64,000 nt of DNA from Edaphochlamys debaryana. Taxonomy: Eukaryota; Chlorophyta; Chlorophyceae; Chlamydomonadales. Below, piece by piece: positions 33,445 to 44,067 of the stretch. Positions within the stretch are counted from its first letter, which is position 1, and each line of letters begins with the position of its first letter. The DNA is taken from contig JAEHOE010000038.1 in assembly GCA_016858145.1 (NCBI GenBank), forward strand, positions 868,001 through 932,000, read 5' to 3'. The translations under genes were made by a program, and so were the position numbers. The notes beneath the pieces are model-generated. The model saw only the letters and a program-made list of their open reading frames with translations. It had not been told where the DNA came from and ran no database searches.

Positions 33445-35012
33445 TCCTCGCCATGCCGCTTCGCTTCTCCCTCTCAGCTCCAGCATTGGTCTCTCCACAA
33501 GCGATACGAGGTCAACCTATCTCTAACATCATCATGCTAAGCCAGCCGCCGCTTGCAGCAACAAAGCGAGGATGCCTAACTCTTCGTGCAGCTGCTACAC
33601 GGCGTTTACCCCTAGATGGTGTCGTTAAAGCCTACAGCTACAAATTGGGTAAGCGAGCGGTCGTAAAACCCGCGCAGCTGCCCCGTTGTTGTTTGCGCGA
33701 GTTTATGAGCGGGGAGCGGCTCGTCTAGTGGCCTGCCTACTATGTCTGCAACTGCTTCTCTTGGTGTTAGATACAGCTTGAGCTCGCGCGTGTTGTGCGT
33801 GTTGAAATCGACACAGTCACAGCACAGGGCAGTACAGGCTGAGCCCCCCGTGCGCGGCCGTGCGCAGCCCTCGCCGAGCCCAGGTCGCTGCCTAAACTGC
33901 CCCTCAGAGCAGCCAAGCCAAATCTTCCTCTCCTGCGTTGCGTCAGGCCATGCGTCCACAAGGAGGCTCCGCTGGCCCCGGGGATTGAGATTGAACGTCG
34001 GGGGGAGACCTCCCCGTACATGGGACGCAAAGTACAACCCAGAGCCTTCCTCCGACTTCCTCGGGGGCCGACCGGAGGCCTTCACGCCTACGCGCTTACC
34101 ACACCTGAGCGGCTTTCCCACCCTTCACCACGTGCCACATGCGGTTCCATGCCCGCTGTCCATATGACAGGTGGTGGGGAGGGGCCGCAAGACCTCCTGA
34201 CCGGGAAAGTTACAGGCCTTAAGTAGCCAGACTCACCGCAGATTCTACCTGCTCACCGCAGACTTTACTTCTCCATCACAACATGTCAGGCACTGCTCTC
34301 TCCGTCACGCCTTTCCCAGCCCTCACAGGTTGACCCCGCTCGGCACGCACTCTTGCCACCACGAGTTGACACCGCCGCCATCCCCACTCGGCATTGACAG
34401 GCTACCGTGTACGGTGTTCAACAGCGCTTTACCCTGTACCATGCCCGACACCCCGAGTAGTGCTGCAAGACTCAGCAATACGCACACACCCGAGCTTCGG
34501 CTTGACCCTTCAAGAGGTTTGCATCCCGCGTGTCCATCTCCGCGTAGCGCACACTTTCACACATGCCGCCTCCGCAGCAGGCCTCCAGGCACGCCCAGCA
34601 AGCAGTCTGCCATGACGGGCCGGCCCACAGAATCAAGCCACACGTGTCCGGACCAAGTGTGCACATTCTGCACATGCTATGCACCAACAGTGCTCAAACC
34701 CTCAAGAACCGGGCCATGCATGGTCTGCAACCCCTTGCTGGAAAGGGAAGGCCGTCGCCGGACGGGGCGCGCACCCTGTCCACCAGGGGCCAAGGGGCCC
34801 ATGCTCCAAGCCCAGAGACCGATGCTGCTGCCCACCCCCGCCCTACACACACCTGCGCAGCCTGGGTCTGCCTCTTTGCGCTACCTTGGGCTTCCCACAC
34901 ACCTGCGGGCCGCGCCTACGCTTTCTCCCAATTTTTCCCCAACACCTCCCCACAGCTCTCGACTCCCCCGCAGGCTGCCATGCTCACACGCCCTCCCTGC
35001 CCGGCCGCTGGC
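33445..35012. other. Intergenic: kinase 1 promoter side and BTB gene 3' UTR
   Basis: The part next to 33445 must hold the kinase 1 promoter. The part from 35012 down to the TTACA at 34210-34214 fits the BTB gene's 3' UTR. I saw no other gene; open frames here lack family resemblance. Confidence 0.5.
34210..34214 (-). terminator. TGTAA poly(A) signal, BTB gene
   Basis: Minus-strand TGTAA about 0.8 kb after the BTB gene stop at 35013. Confidence 0.45.
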
Positions 35013-36785
35013 TCAGGCCTTCGCAAGGGCCGCGAGCAGCTCCGCCGCCTGCGCTGGGCACGCCTCCACCAGGCGCCGCAGGGCGCTCGGCTCCAGGTCA
35101 CCCCGGTGAGCCACCGCGTAGGCCCTCAGCCGCTCCGCCAGTCCCGGGAAGCCTTGGTCGTGTGCCCACACGAGGTCGGACAGCACGGTGGCGGGCGTGG
35201 CGGCCGCCGCCCGCTGCTCCAGCTCAGCCGCCATCGGAAAGCCCCTCCGCAGCTGCTCCGCCAGGGCTGGGAAGCCATTGGCGTCCGCCCACGCCAGGTC
35301 AGACAGCACGCTGGCGGGCGTGGCGGCCGCCGCCAGCCGCTCCGTCAGTACCGCCACCGCTCCGTCCAGCTGCAGCCGCCCCGCCAGCGCCGCGGTGGGG
35401 CGCAGCAGCGCAGGCGGCACCGCCCGGAGGAGAGCGGACGCGCGTGAGAGCCCCTGGGACGCTCGGTACATGTACGACAGCAGGTGCGCAAAGGCGGCCG
35501 GGTCTGCGTCGGGCAGCGTCACCTCCCCCACGTGGGTCTTTGCCGAGCCCTTGCCTTTGGCGCGAACCAGCAGGCGGGCGGCAAAGTACTCCGAGCCGGC
35601 CACCAGGACGGAGCGAGGGACTGAGAACTCCCGCTCCCCCACCCGCACCGTCACCCGAATAGTCACGCCCTCGGCGCCAGAAGCCGTGAGAACGGGAGCA
35701 CAGCTGCCCCCGCTGCCGCCAGCGCCCTCTAGCAGCAAGCTCAGCAGGGGGCTTGAGGGAACGGCCGGGTTTTGGGAGGGCTGCGTGGGCTGCTTTGAGG
35801 GCCGCTTTGAGAGCTGCTTGGAGGGCTGCTTGGAGGGCTGCTTGGTCGCGGCAGGGCGGTCCAAGTAGCTTATGAGGAGGAACTTGCGGCGACCTGTGAC
35901 GACCATCAGATCCCCGTCGGGCAGGAGGACTAACTTCCAGAGGTGAGGGAGGCAGCCCCGCAGCAGGGTGCTGACGGCGCCGCCAGCGTCCATGCAGCGG
36001 AGGTCGGAGCCGTCGGCGATCAGCAGGCGGCCGCCCGGCACCGGCAGGAGGGCTGCAATGTCTTTGAAGCGTGCCGCCGTGCCGCTGCCGTCCACGTCAC
36101 CCCTGTCCTCCCTGTCCCCCGCCACCAGCTCCACTCTGCTTCTCCTGCCGCCGCCGCCGCTGCCCTCGGTGCGCACGCGGCAAACGGCCGTGTCGGTTGC
36201 CGCCCACAGCGTGCCGCTGGGTAGGTCGTACGCAAGGCACCGCCAAGAGCCTGCCGGCGCCCTAGCTCCCTCGAGTGTGGCCAACTTGTCGCTGGCTTTG
36301 CTGCCTGCGCCCACTTGTAACCGCCGGATCCTGCCGTCGCTGCTCAGCCCCCACACGCCGCCGTCGCCGTCGGGCGACAGGCTCCTCAGTCCGGTGAACT
36401 CCTCCTTGCCGTCCTCGTCTTCGTCATCAGCAAAGCTGAACGCGAACTTGTACAGAAGCCTGTGCGGCGCCGCCAACACGTCCCACTCCGAGTTCATCCA
36501 AGAGTCAAGCTTCGCCACGGCGTTGTGCGCGGTGTTGTAGTACACGCTCTTGCTGGCCGGGTCATAGACGGGGTCCCACCCCGAGCGGTGCAAGCGTTTC
36601 ACTTGCGGCCCCAGGGCGATGCCTCCTTTGTACTGCAGCTCGTGCACGGCGCCATTGTCCAGGAAGGCCAGGGTCTGGCTCTCGGGACGGTCGATTAAGA
36701 TCGTCTGCACTGGCGGGCGGACCACCACGCCGAGGATTGCCCTGGGCCCGAGATCCAGCTTGCCAATGACGACAGCCTTGGACAT
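35013..36785 (-). CDS. Intronless beta-propeller/BTB-POZ protein, 590 aa
   Basis: A single uninterrupted frame from ATG at 36785, unusual among its intron-rich neighbours. The first half has repeating strands typical of an NHL/SMP-like propeller (AFLDNGAVHELQYKG, GGVWGLSSDGRIRRLQVG, GTLWAATDTAVCRV, GDGSGTAARFKDIAALLP, GRLLIADGSDLRCM, GDLMVVTGRRKFLLI). A linker of SKQP tetrapeptide repeats follows. Then a BTB/POZ fold: VTIRVTVRVGEREFSVPRSV, LVAGSEYFAARLLV, EVTLPDADPAAFAHLLSYMY. The C-terminus contains two near-identical blocks of about 45 residues (TPASVLSDLAWADANGFPAL and TPATVLSDLVWAHDQGFPGL). BTB proteins commonly bring substrates to cullin-3 ubiquitin ligases, so a substrate-adaptor role is a family inference. 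Lack of introns could reflect retroposition or expansion of a lineage-specific family. Confidence 0.88.
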   Translation of the reverse strand: MSKAVVIGKLDLGPRAILGVVVRPPVQTILIDRPESQTLAFLDNGAVHELQYKGGIALGPQVKRLHRSGWDPVYDPASKSVYYNTAHNAVAKLDSWMNSEWDVLAAPHRLLYKFAFSFADDEDEDGKEEFTGLRSLSPDGDGGVWGLSSDGRIRRLQVGAGSKASDKLATLEGARAPAGSWRCLAYDLPSGTLWAATDTAVCRVRTEGSGGGGRRSRVELVAGDREDRGDVDGSGTAARFKDIAALLPVPGGRLLIADGSDLRCMDAGGAVSTLLRGCLPHLWKLVLLPDGDLMVVTGRRKFLLISYLDRPAATKQPSKQPSKQLSKRPSKQPTQPSQNPAVPSSPLLSLLLEGAGGSGGSCAPVLTASGAEGVTIRVTVRVGEREFSVPRSVLVAGSEYFAARLLVRAKGKGSAKTHVGEVTLPDADPAAFAHLLSYMYRASQGLSRASALLRAVPPALLRPTAALAGRLQLDGAVAVLTERLAAAATPASVLSDLAWADANGFPALAEQLRRGFPMAAELEQRAAAATPATVLSDLVWAHDQGFPGLAERLRAYAVAHRGDLEPSALRRLVEACPAQAAELLAALAKA

Positions 36786-37364
36786 GGCGCGACTGGGCAG
36801 CCTGCAGAGGGTTGTGGGGCAAGTAAAGCGAGCGAGGCGGTGAGGGGCAGCGGCGACGGGGCCGTCTCGGCGAACGGCAGGGCTCAGGGCTGGGGCGCAG
36901 GGCCGTGGGTGCTGGCGGCCCTCGCTGGCCTTTACCTGCGCGGGAGCAGCCCTCCTCAGCCTCGGCCAAGACGACTGCTATAGTGATAGCAATCGGGCCC
37001 AGAGGCACGCACGAGGCAGTCGCTGCGAGCTCCGAGTGGCAATTGTTCGAACTCGCCTAAACGAGACCAGATAAGTGATAGAGAATACACAGGTCCTCTA
37101 TAGCTCTTGACGGAGGTCACGCAGCGCTTGGTTGCAGCTCGCAAGCAAGAGTTGTGCGAACTCGGGATGTCATGTTTGCGTGGCCTTCCGGGGGCCCCAA
37201 CCAGGCCGGGGGAGCGATAGAGGTAGCTAGTATGTCACAGGTGAAGGCCAGACGCATGCGGTTTTGGTCGGTTGCACGAACCGGCATGGGACTCGGGCCA
37301 CCTCCTTTCCCCGTGCCGGCCCACCATTGCCACGCCACGCCAGGGCCACGCCACGCAATGTCCT

Positions 37365-37711
37365 ACTCCTTGGCTGGACAATAGGGGTGGCTGTGAGCAC
37401 GCATGAACGGCCTTCCGTTGTAGCACCAGCGGCACAAGCACAGGTGGGTACTTCGCCAGGTCGTTCCAGGCGGGCCCGCCTCCTGGGTCCTGGCAGGCAT
37501 TCTGCGTCGGCCAACATATACAATGCGACGCCAGTCACCGCGGCACTACGCCCCGTAGTCTATTATAACCTCCTGGCCGTTCCTGGCACTGGACGACCCC
37601 TTGCTGGCTCGGCGACCCCCTTGGCTGGACAGCAGGCGTGGCTGTGAGCTCGCATGACTGGGCTTCTGTCGTAGCATAAGCAGAGGTGGGTGGGTCCCGG
37701 CCCGCATGACA
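37365..37711 (+). repeat. Two diverged direct copies of a roughly 95-bp segment
   Basis: The segment CTTGGCTGGACA...GGTGGCTGTGAGC.CGCATGA...TTC.GT.GTAGCA occurs at about 37370-37460 and again at about 37619-37711. Similarity is clear over most of the length, with substitutions and small indels. No coding potential is seen. Confidence 0.6.
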
Positions 37712-38383
37712 GGTTAGTGCCGGAGTGCCCAGCCATGCTGAGCGGGGGCAGGGGGCCCTCTGGGGTCCCTCCCTGTAACCACCTAGCAGTGCATCCGTGG
37801 CCCCTCCTGGTCTACCCATGCAGACGCACCAGGCACGTATCGGCACCAAGCCGGTACCGCTCCACCTAGTCCTGATATGGGTAACTGCCTGATCGATTGA
37901 TCTCTCCGCCGCCCAGCGCTGGCGTTAAATGACAGGGGCCCTCCTGTCAAGCCTTCCGGTTCTTTCACAAGAACACCAAGAAGAAGGAGAGAAGAGTTTC
38001 TCAAACACCAATAACACTCACAGTCCTCCCCGCCGGACAAGTCCGAGGCACGTGGCAGACGAGACAACAGCAACGAGTAATGTTGAGGAGCCGCCACAAC
38101 GCACACAACGCGCATCAACGGGCCCTAGCGCAACTTGAGTAGGACAAACAGACCCGCAAGATCCGATCTGGCCACTTCGCAGCCTCGCCCTCCGCTTGGG
38201 GCCCTCTCCGCCCCCTTGGTCGGCCCTGACTACCGTACGACAACGAGCCTCCAGACATCACATGCATGCTGCAGACATTGAGCGGCGTACATGCTCATTA
38301 GCACACGTCCTCACGGCTCGGATACGGCCGGACTGCCCTCCCCCACGGACCCTGTGCACCTCCTGTCCGCTTAGCTTAGGAGC

Positions 38384-38432
38384 CCTGGCACCCCTCGCAC
38401 AGCCCGGCACCCCTCGCACAGCCAGGCACCCC
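38384..38432. repeat. Short tandem repeat (CC.GGCACCCCTCGCACAG)n
   Basis: Two full units and one partial unit of 18-19 bp lie in the 3' flank of the RRM gene. Confidence 0.75.
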
Positions 38433-38703
38433 TTCGCCACCCCAGCCCCCACTCGGGAGCTACGCAGCCTGCCGTTGACCGGCCCCGTCCTCTTACCCGC
38501 AGGTCAGGTGACGGATCTGGCTCCGGCGCCCCGCTCAGCGCCTCAGGCCCCCAGGGACCAGAAGAGCCGCTTCCAGGCAGGCGAGCTCCGCAGCCCTCGA
38601 GGCCTCCCCCATGGCCGCGTGTGAGCGCCAGCGCCCGCACCACCGCCGTCGCCCTCCCGTCGCATTTGCTTCGACCGCGTTAGCCGTCACCCTTGCCCCT
38701 CGC

Positions 38704-39751
38704 CTACGGGGACGGCGATGAGGGCGCCTGCGGTGCCTCAGCAGGCTTCGCCTCCCTCGGCTCCCTCGGCTCCCGCGGCTGCCGAGGCTTGTCGGCAACC
38801 GTGGACCGTGCGACCTTCAGTGGCCGGCCCTGGAAGTCCTTTCCGTCCATCTGAGCAATCGCCTGCACGAAAGACAGAATGGCCAGGGGTGTAGTTGCTG
38901 TGGCGGACGATAGATAGCAGTACGATACACGTGTAGCGGACAAGGGTCAGCTTCACCGTGTAGGCCCCTAGCGTGGTGTAGTGGGCGGGGTCTGCTTGTA
39001 ACCCGATGCGGGCGGTTGTACAACTTCTTCACACAACCTTCACCCCCCCACCCAAGCTTAGGTAGGGGTGCACAGCTGGTACGCCCTGCCCTGCCGCCCC
39101 GCCGCCGAAACCCCGGTGACGGCACCAGCATCCCCGGGCGGTGGTGTGGAGGCATGCTATAGCCTCCTCCAAGTACCCACGCCGCCGCCAGCTCCTGCAA
39201 CCATAGCCCACCAGCCTCACCTCTTCGACACGTGCTGGGTCGACCGCCACCAGCGCCATCCCTTTGGCGCGGCCCGTGGCCTTGTCGCGCATGATAAGGG
39301 TAGCCTTCGCGCCGTAAGGCTCAAAAGCTGCCGAGAGCTGGTCGTGATGGTCGGGGTTCGGGGCGGGGGGGGCGACAGCGGCAGGTAGGGCGCGGGTAAA
39401 CAGAAGGCAGGTGGGAGCGGGCGCCAGGAAGGAGGGGGGCAAGGACCGGGTGCAGCACGGCCCTTGAGTCCGATGGCCGCCACGTATGGCTGGCCACCCC
39501 TTGCTTGGGTTAGTAAAGCCTGCGGACACAAGGCTGGTGAAAGCAGGGCTTACCTGCTCGCGAGTGGTCTTCCACGGGAGATTTCCCAACCAGATATTGT
39601 ATCCCCCGGCGCTCTTCTTCTCCTCCGATGCAGCAGGCGCATCCACGACAGCCTCCGTTGCAAATGCCCTCGTCTCGGAAAGGGCAGCCCAAGCCCCCCG
39701 CGACCATCCAATGCTTTGGCGCGAAATCGCGGTGGCAGCGTGGCGCAGCAT
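38704..39751 (-). CDS. Small single-RRM RNA-binding protein, probably organellar, 157 aa
   Basis: Three exons on minus: 39751-39554, 39337-39221 and 38862-38704, phase 0 throughout, ATG start. The N-terminus (MLRHAATAISRQSIGWSRG, ending in RAFATEA) has the Arg/Ser/Ala bias of a mitochondrial presequence; plastid targeting cannot be excluded. One RRM follows: RNP2 is IWLGNLPW and RNP1 is KGMALVAV, which lacks the usual aromatic residues, so the canonical RNA-stacking surface is altered. The fold is otherwise complete (EQLSAAFEPYGAKATLIMRD and AIAQMDGKDFQGRPLKVA). The tail is REP repeats followed by Pro/Ala. Likely role is organellar RNA processing or stability, by analogy with small plant organellar RRM proteins. 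No neighbour suggests a pathway. Confidence 0.87.
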
Positions 39752-39829
39752 TGTGATCGGCTTGTGAAAAGACTATGTTTGAGCGTGGTTGTATGGGGTC
39801 AAGAGTGGGTTCCGCGCTGCTTTGGAAGC

Positions 39830-39903
39830 CAAAGTCCAGCCGGCGCCGGGATCAAAGTCCAGCCGGCGCCGGGTCCCTCTCGGTCCCTCGGTCCCTCGGT
39901 CGG
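39830..39903. repeat. Tandem repeats upstream of the RRM gene
   Basis: Two copies of a 22-bp unit (CAAAGTCCAGCCGGCGCCGGG plus one base) followed by about three TCGGTCCC units. They lie about 80 bp upstream of the RRM start codon, so they may fall in its promoter or 5' UTR. Confidence 0.75.
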
Positions 39904-40615
39904 GACTGTCGGAGCAGGTCGGAGCAGAGCACGGGCAGACCACATTGGTGAGAGAGGGGGAAGAAAGAGGGGAGGAAGGAAGTCGGTGGAGGCTGGTGGG
40001 TGAACACAGGGCGTTCCCCTGCGTGCCTGGCCCGGGGTTATCCGCTTCTGCCCCTGTACTGGTAGACCCCTTCCTCTTGCCTCTGCGGCTCTGCCCGTCC
40101 CTCTGCCCTGGCTGGTATCAAGCAGAGCTGAATATCCGGTAGGTCCGGACCAATGCAACGTGCCTAGAGGATAGCAGAGCGGATGGTGTGATCACAGGTG
40201 GGGGTGTTCGCCGCCGGCCTGTCCAGGGAGAGTGCGGGGTGTATGTAGAGTCCGGGCTCTCTGCGGCCCCCAAGCAATGCGCCGGTGCGGCGGTGCCCCT
40301 ACCCCCTAGTTGCGGAGTACGCAGCAACTGACTTCCGGGTTCCCGCTTGATGGCAGCACGGCAGGCTGCTTGCCGGCATGGCGGCGGCTACCAGGGCCTA
40401 CCAGGGGTGCCTCGCCGTTGGGGCTACCCTAGCACCACGCCCCGCCGAAGGGCACTGGTGTGAACGTCCGCTGCTAAGCGGGCGCCCGCTGAACGCTGCT
40501 GGTGGATTAGGGGAACCTCTCGAGGGGTGGGGCAAATAGAGCCGTACCCAAGGACTGTGGTGTGCTGGTGGAGGCGGCTCGTGTGGCCTCTATCCACTGC
40601 CCATCGCAGCGTCCC

Positions 40616-40620
40616 TTACA
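40616..40620 (-). terminator. TGTAA poly(A) signal, papain-fold gene
   Basis: Minus-strand TGTAA about 430 bp after the stop at 41054. Confidence 0.45.
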
Positions 40621-41053
40621 ACGCCGCCCAGCCCCGCAAGGCGGATGCCAGCTAGCTCCTCATCCACAGGGCGAACACGAAGCCGTCTGTCTGTATGCCC
40701 GAGTCCAAGCATGCGTCACTGTAAATGCCATTGCGAGCGATTGGCTTCTAGCCACAAATGCGCAGGTCATCGTTGCCGTCGCTTTCCGCTCCACCGACTC
40801 CACCCTCTATGGCCTAACCGCATCGGTAAGCCCTGCCTCCCTGCCCAACCCGGTCCAGAGGTTACCACACCATACCACATACCAGGTGTCACTTGCCAGC
40901 AAACGCGTCCACGCCCTGTCATGGCTGCTGGACAGCCGCCTCCCCAGCTCTGCCCGTCTGCCCGTCAAGACTAGCTCCTGCCGTCATCACAAGGCGGCGG
41001 CTTCCTTCCAAGCGGTATTATCGCCGACAAGCGCTGGTCACCCGCTGCCGTCA

Positions 41054-44000
41054 TCACGCGGCGGCGGCTTCCGTCAGCGCGGTACCCGCCGCATGGTCGT
41101 TCTCCAGCTCCTCCCCGCCCTCCTCCGGGCCCTGGCCCTGGCCCTTTTCCCCCCGATCCTCCGGCACCCCCTCGCCGCTTGCTCCCGTGCCGTCCCTCGC
41201 AACCCCGTCGAGCGGACGCCGTGCGGCGGCAGCGGGGACAGGAGCGGCAGCGGCAGGGGCGGGGCCCGCCTCGCCCGGCCCCACAGCGGCGACGTTGTTC
41301 TCGCACTCCTCCTCCGCCTCGGCGGCCTCAGATGCCGAGCGCCCCAGGCCCGCGGCGCAGGCGGGCAGCTCCGCAGGGCTCTCGGCGGCGGGGTGCAGGC
41401 TGCTGGAGAGGTGCGCTTTGAAGGCGGCTGCCAGCGGCGTGCCGTCCACGGCCACCGTCCTGCACACGCAAGGGCGAGGGGCGGAGCGCGGCATACGGAT
41501 TCCGGTGTTGGGTGGTGTGGTTGGGGAAGCGCCAGATAGCCCGGACGCATCCACACGGGCCCCACTAGCGGCGGGACCCTGTGATCGGGCTCTCCTGGAC
41601 GGTGACATATGAGCCACCCCCCACCCCCTGCTCCACCTGCTCTGCCTGCACAGGCCCGAGCGACCTAGCTAGCCGCTTGCCTCCTGGTGGCCAAGGTCCC
41701 TTCTGTAGTCCCTTCCATCACTTCATGCTCTCCTTCTAGCAATCAACAGCGTACGACGATGTACGCACGCCAGCCCCAGGCGCGCCGCTCACCAGGGCAT
41801 CTTGAACATGAGCTGCATGAACATGAGCGCTGGGTTGTCCACGGGCGGTACGGCGCCGCACACGTTGTCGTACAGCTGCGGTGCGGCGCGTACGGCACCC
41901 GCCGTGAGCAGCCGTACGGCCACGTCGGCGAAGTGGATGCAGTTGCGCAGGATGGCGTGGTACTTCTGGGCCTCCGCAAAGGCGATGAACTGGCGGATGC
42001 GAAAGCACGCAACAGCAACACGACAGCAGAGAGGTTAGCAAGTACCTCTTGAGCTGAGCCACTAGAGCGGTGTGCAGGGAGCTCAGGCCCCGAAGACGCT
42101 GGCACCGCCAGCCCCTAGCGTTCCCACGAGCAGTCCCCGGTGGTTACAAGGGGGTACAAGAACGCTGAACGGCATGGCCGGCTGGCTGACCGCACGGGGT
42201 TGCCTCCTACAAGCCTGGGTGCCCCCAACCAACAGTCCACAAGGGCGCTCAGTCTGACCAAGGGGCCCGCCAGGCATCACCAGCATCACGCCCTCCGTAC
42301 CTCCTCGCCTCCCCATGCACCCACCTCCGCCACCAGCGGGTGATCCACCCCCCAGGTCGCCGGGCCCAGGAACAGGTACGGCAGATCGCCGCCATCCGCC
42401 GCACCGCCCGCCGCCGCGTCGCCGATGATCTTACCGTCGCTGGCGTGGGGAGGGCAGGGAAAGGGGGCTCAAGCGCACGGTTAGCCAACGCGGTGCCTCT
42501 GCCTCGGCTATCCTCAGCGGCCGCGACCTTGTCGGATGGGTTGATGTGCCGGTGTGTGGTGTGTTGTGGATACCTTCACGCCTGCCCCCAACTGCCTGGG
42601 GTCACGGTCCCTGGACTGCCCCAAGAACCACAGTGCCGCAACAGCCGTCAACCATCACCAAGACCACACTAACAAACCGCGTCCCTTGCCATGCCCATCC
42701 CCTCCCCCACCTGCCCAGGGTCGCGGTAGACAGCGCCTGCCGCGAGGGCGCCTCCGCAAAGAGGTTGGCCGTCACGTCCTGGCCGTTGGCTGGGCCATAG
42801 TCGAGGCAGTGCAGCTGCGAGCCCTGCAGGGCCGCCAGGATGACCGGGCGCAGGGGGCGAGGCGTGTGAGTGTGGGGTTCAGTGGTCCAAGCCCAGCAGG
42901 TGCGTGGGTAGCGCTGCTCTGTGCTGTGTGGCTGGCCGCAGGGCAGAAGGCGGGGGCCCGCAGGCAGAGTGCCTTTACCGGCATGGCAACATGGGCACAT
43001 GGCCCTTGCCCAGATCCTACCGCCGTTGCCGTACGGCGCAGTACCGCACCTGCTTGACGTACACGAGCACGTGGTGCAGTACGGTGCCGCACACCGCCAG
43101 CGGACTGGAGCCGTCGACGCCGCGGACCGGGCTGCGTGGGGCCACGTGTGACGGGCAGAACGCCATTCAGTACCGTACCGTACCGTACCGTACCGTACAA
43201 GAGCCCTTCGCCCCCTGGCACTCTCTCAGCATCACGTGATTGCTTGAAGCTGCCTGGTCCTCGCCCCGTAGCGCAACTGGGTGCTCTTGCTCCTTGGGCC
43301 TAGCGGGGCCCAGCTGGGCCGGGTTGGGCCCTAAAGGGCATGTATGAGGGCTCAGGCCTGTGTGCCCCAACGCACCGCTTGTGCAGGTAAATCCCGTCCT
43401 CGGCGATTGCGGCCACAGGCTCCAGCTTCTGACCGCTGGTGGCGGCGGTGGTGCTCTCACCCAAGCGCCGGAAGTAGGCGGCCCTGAAGGGGGGAGGGGA
43501 AAAGGTTAGCGCCAGGTAGCAAGTGTCCTTGAATGATACTGGAGGGGGGGAGGCGGAGCCGGCAGGCGGCAGGCAATGGGGGCAGGGGCGGACGGGGTGC
43601 GTGGGAAGCGCCGGGGGGGGGGTCCACGGGCGAAGGGTGCAAACGTGCCCCGGCCCCCCCTGTGACTAAGGCTACTGTGCAAGCGGGTGTCGTGCAGGCC
43701 ACAGGTCAGGCCTCTGGCCCCCACGTCCCATTAACGACTTGTTGGCCAGCGGGTGGACCGGACCGCGCCCTTCATGTGTCGCGTGGCGCGTTCGCTGGTA
43801 GCAGCCCCCAGGTCCCCACGCGATCCCGCGATCCCACATCTTCTCGCAGGTAAAACGCCAGCTGCCCTATTCACCCTGCCCTGACCATGGCGCTCACATG
43901 GACTCGCCGAAGACGGCCGGAAGAAGAGGCTCGCAGAAGGTCGGCCCGAGCTCATCTGCACTGACCGTGTCTAGTTCTGCGAGCGCGGTCCCAGACCTCA

Positions 44001-44067
44001 CACGCTGTCGCTTTGCAGCTATCACGGCAAGAGAAGGCGTCTTGTGCAAGAGGGGCTGGTGTTCCAT
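41054..44067 (-). CDS. Permuted papain-fold (PPPDE/LRAT-like) protein, 396 aa
   Basis: Seven exons on minus: 44067-43898, 43483-43376, 43131-43050, 42823-42711, 42439-42325, 41989-41793 and 41459-41054; the phases interlock and the start is ATG in GCCAAAATGG. The core reads GIYLHKRPVRG, CGTVLHHVLVYVKQ, LHCLDYGPANGQDVTANLF, WGVDHPLVAE, then YHAILRNCIHFADVAVRLLT. A His early (HHVLVYV) and a Cys late in an NCxHF context is the arrangement of circularly permuted papain-like folds (PPPDE deubiquitinase/deSUMOylase and LRAT/NlpC families). I infer a thiol hydrolase or acyltransferase; the family assignment is by motif only. The last exon encodes about 135 residues of disordered, acidic Ala/Glu/Gly-rich tail. 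It shares a 734-bp divergent intergenic region with lectin receptor kinase 2. Confidence 0.82.
43171..43198. repeat. (TACCG)n microsatellite in papain-fold gene intron
   Basis: Five perfect TACCG units plus TAC, in the intron between exons 43483-43376 and 43131-43050. Confidence 0.9.

Larger units (their letters stand above)
36786..38703. other. Intergenic: BTB gene promoter side and RRM gene 3' flank, with direct repeats
   Basis: About 1.9 kb. It contains a pair of related segments at 37365-37460 and 37616-37711 and an 18-19-bp tandem repeat at 38384-38432. I saw no coding exon, and no minus-strand TGTAA was spotted for the RRM gene. Confidence 0.5.
39752..41053. other. Intergenic: RRM promoter side and papain-fold gene 3' UTR
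   Basis: About 1.3 kb. Near the RRM start is a two-copy tandem repeat of CAAAGTCCAGCCGGCGCCGGG (39830-39873) followed by TCGGTCCC units. The papain-fold gene's 3' UTR probably ends near TTACA at 40616-40620. Nothing else was recognised. Confidence 0.5.

Noticed and set aside
35188..35868. Long plus-strand frames opposite the BTB gene
   Set aside because: High GC leaves antisense frames open; the minus frame has clear domain structure and these do not.
43171..43198. TACCG repeat as a CRISPR-like or regulatory array
   Set aside because: Pure 5-bp tandem units without spacers, inside an intron: an ordinary microsatellite.
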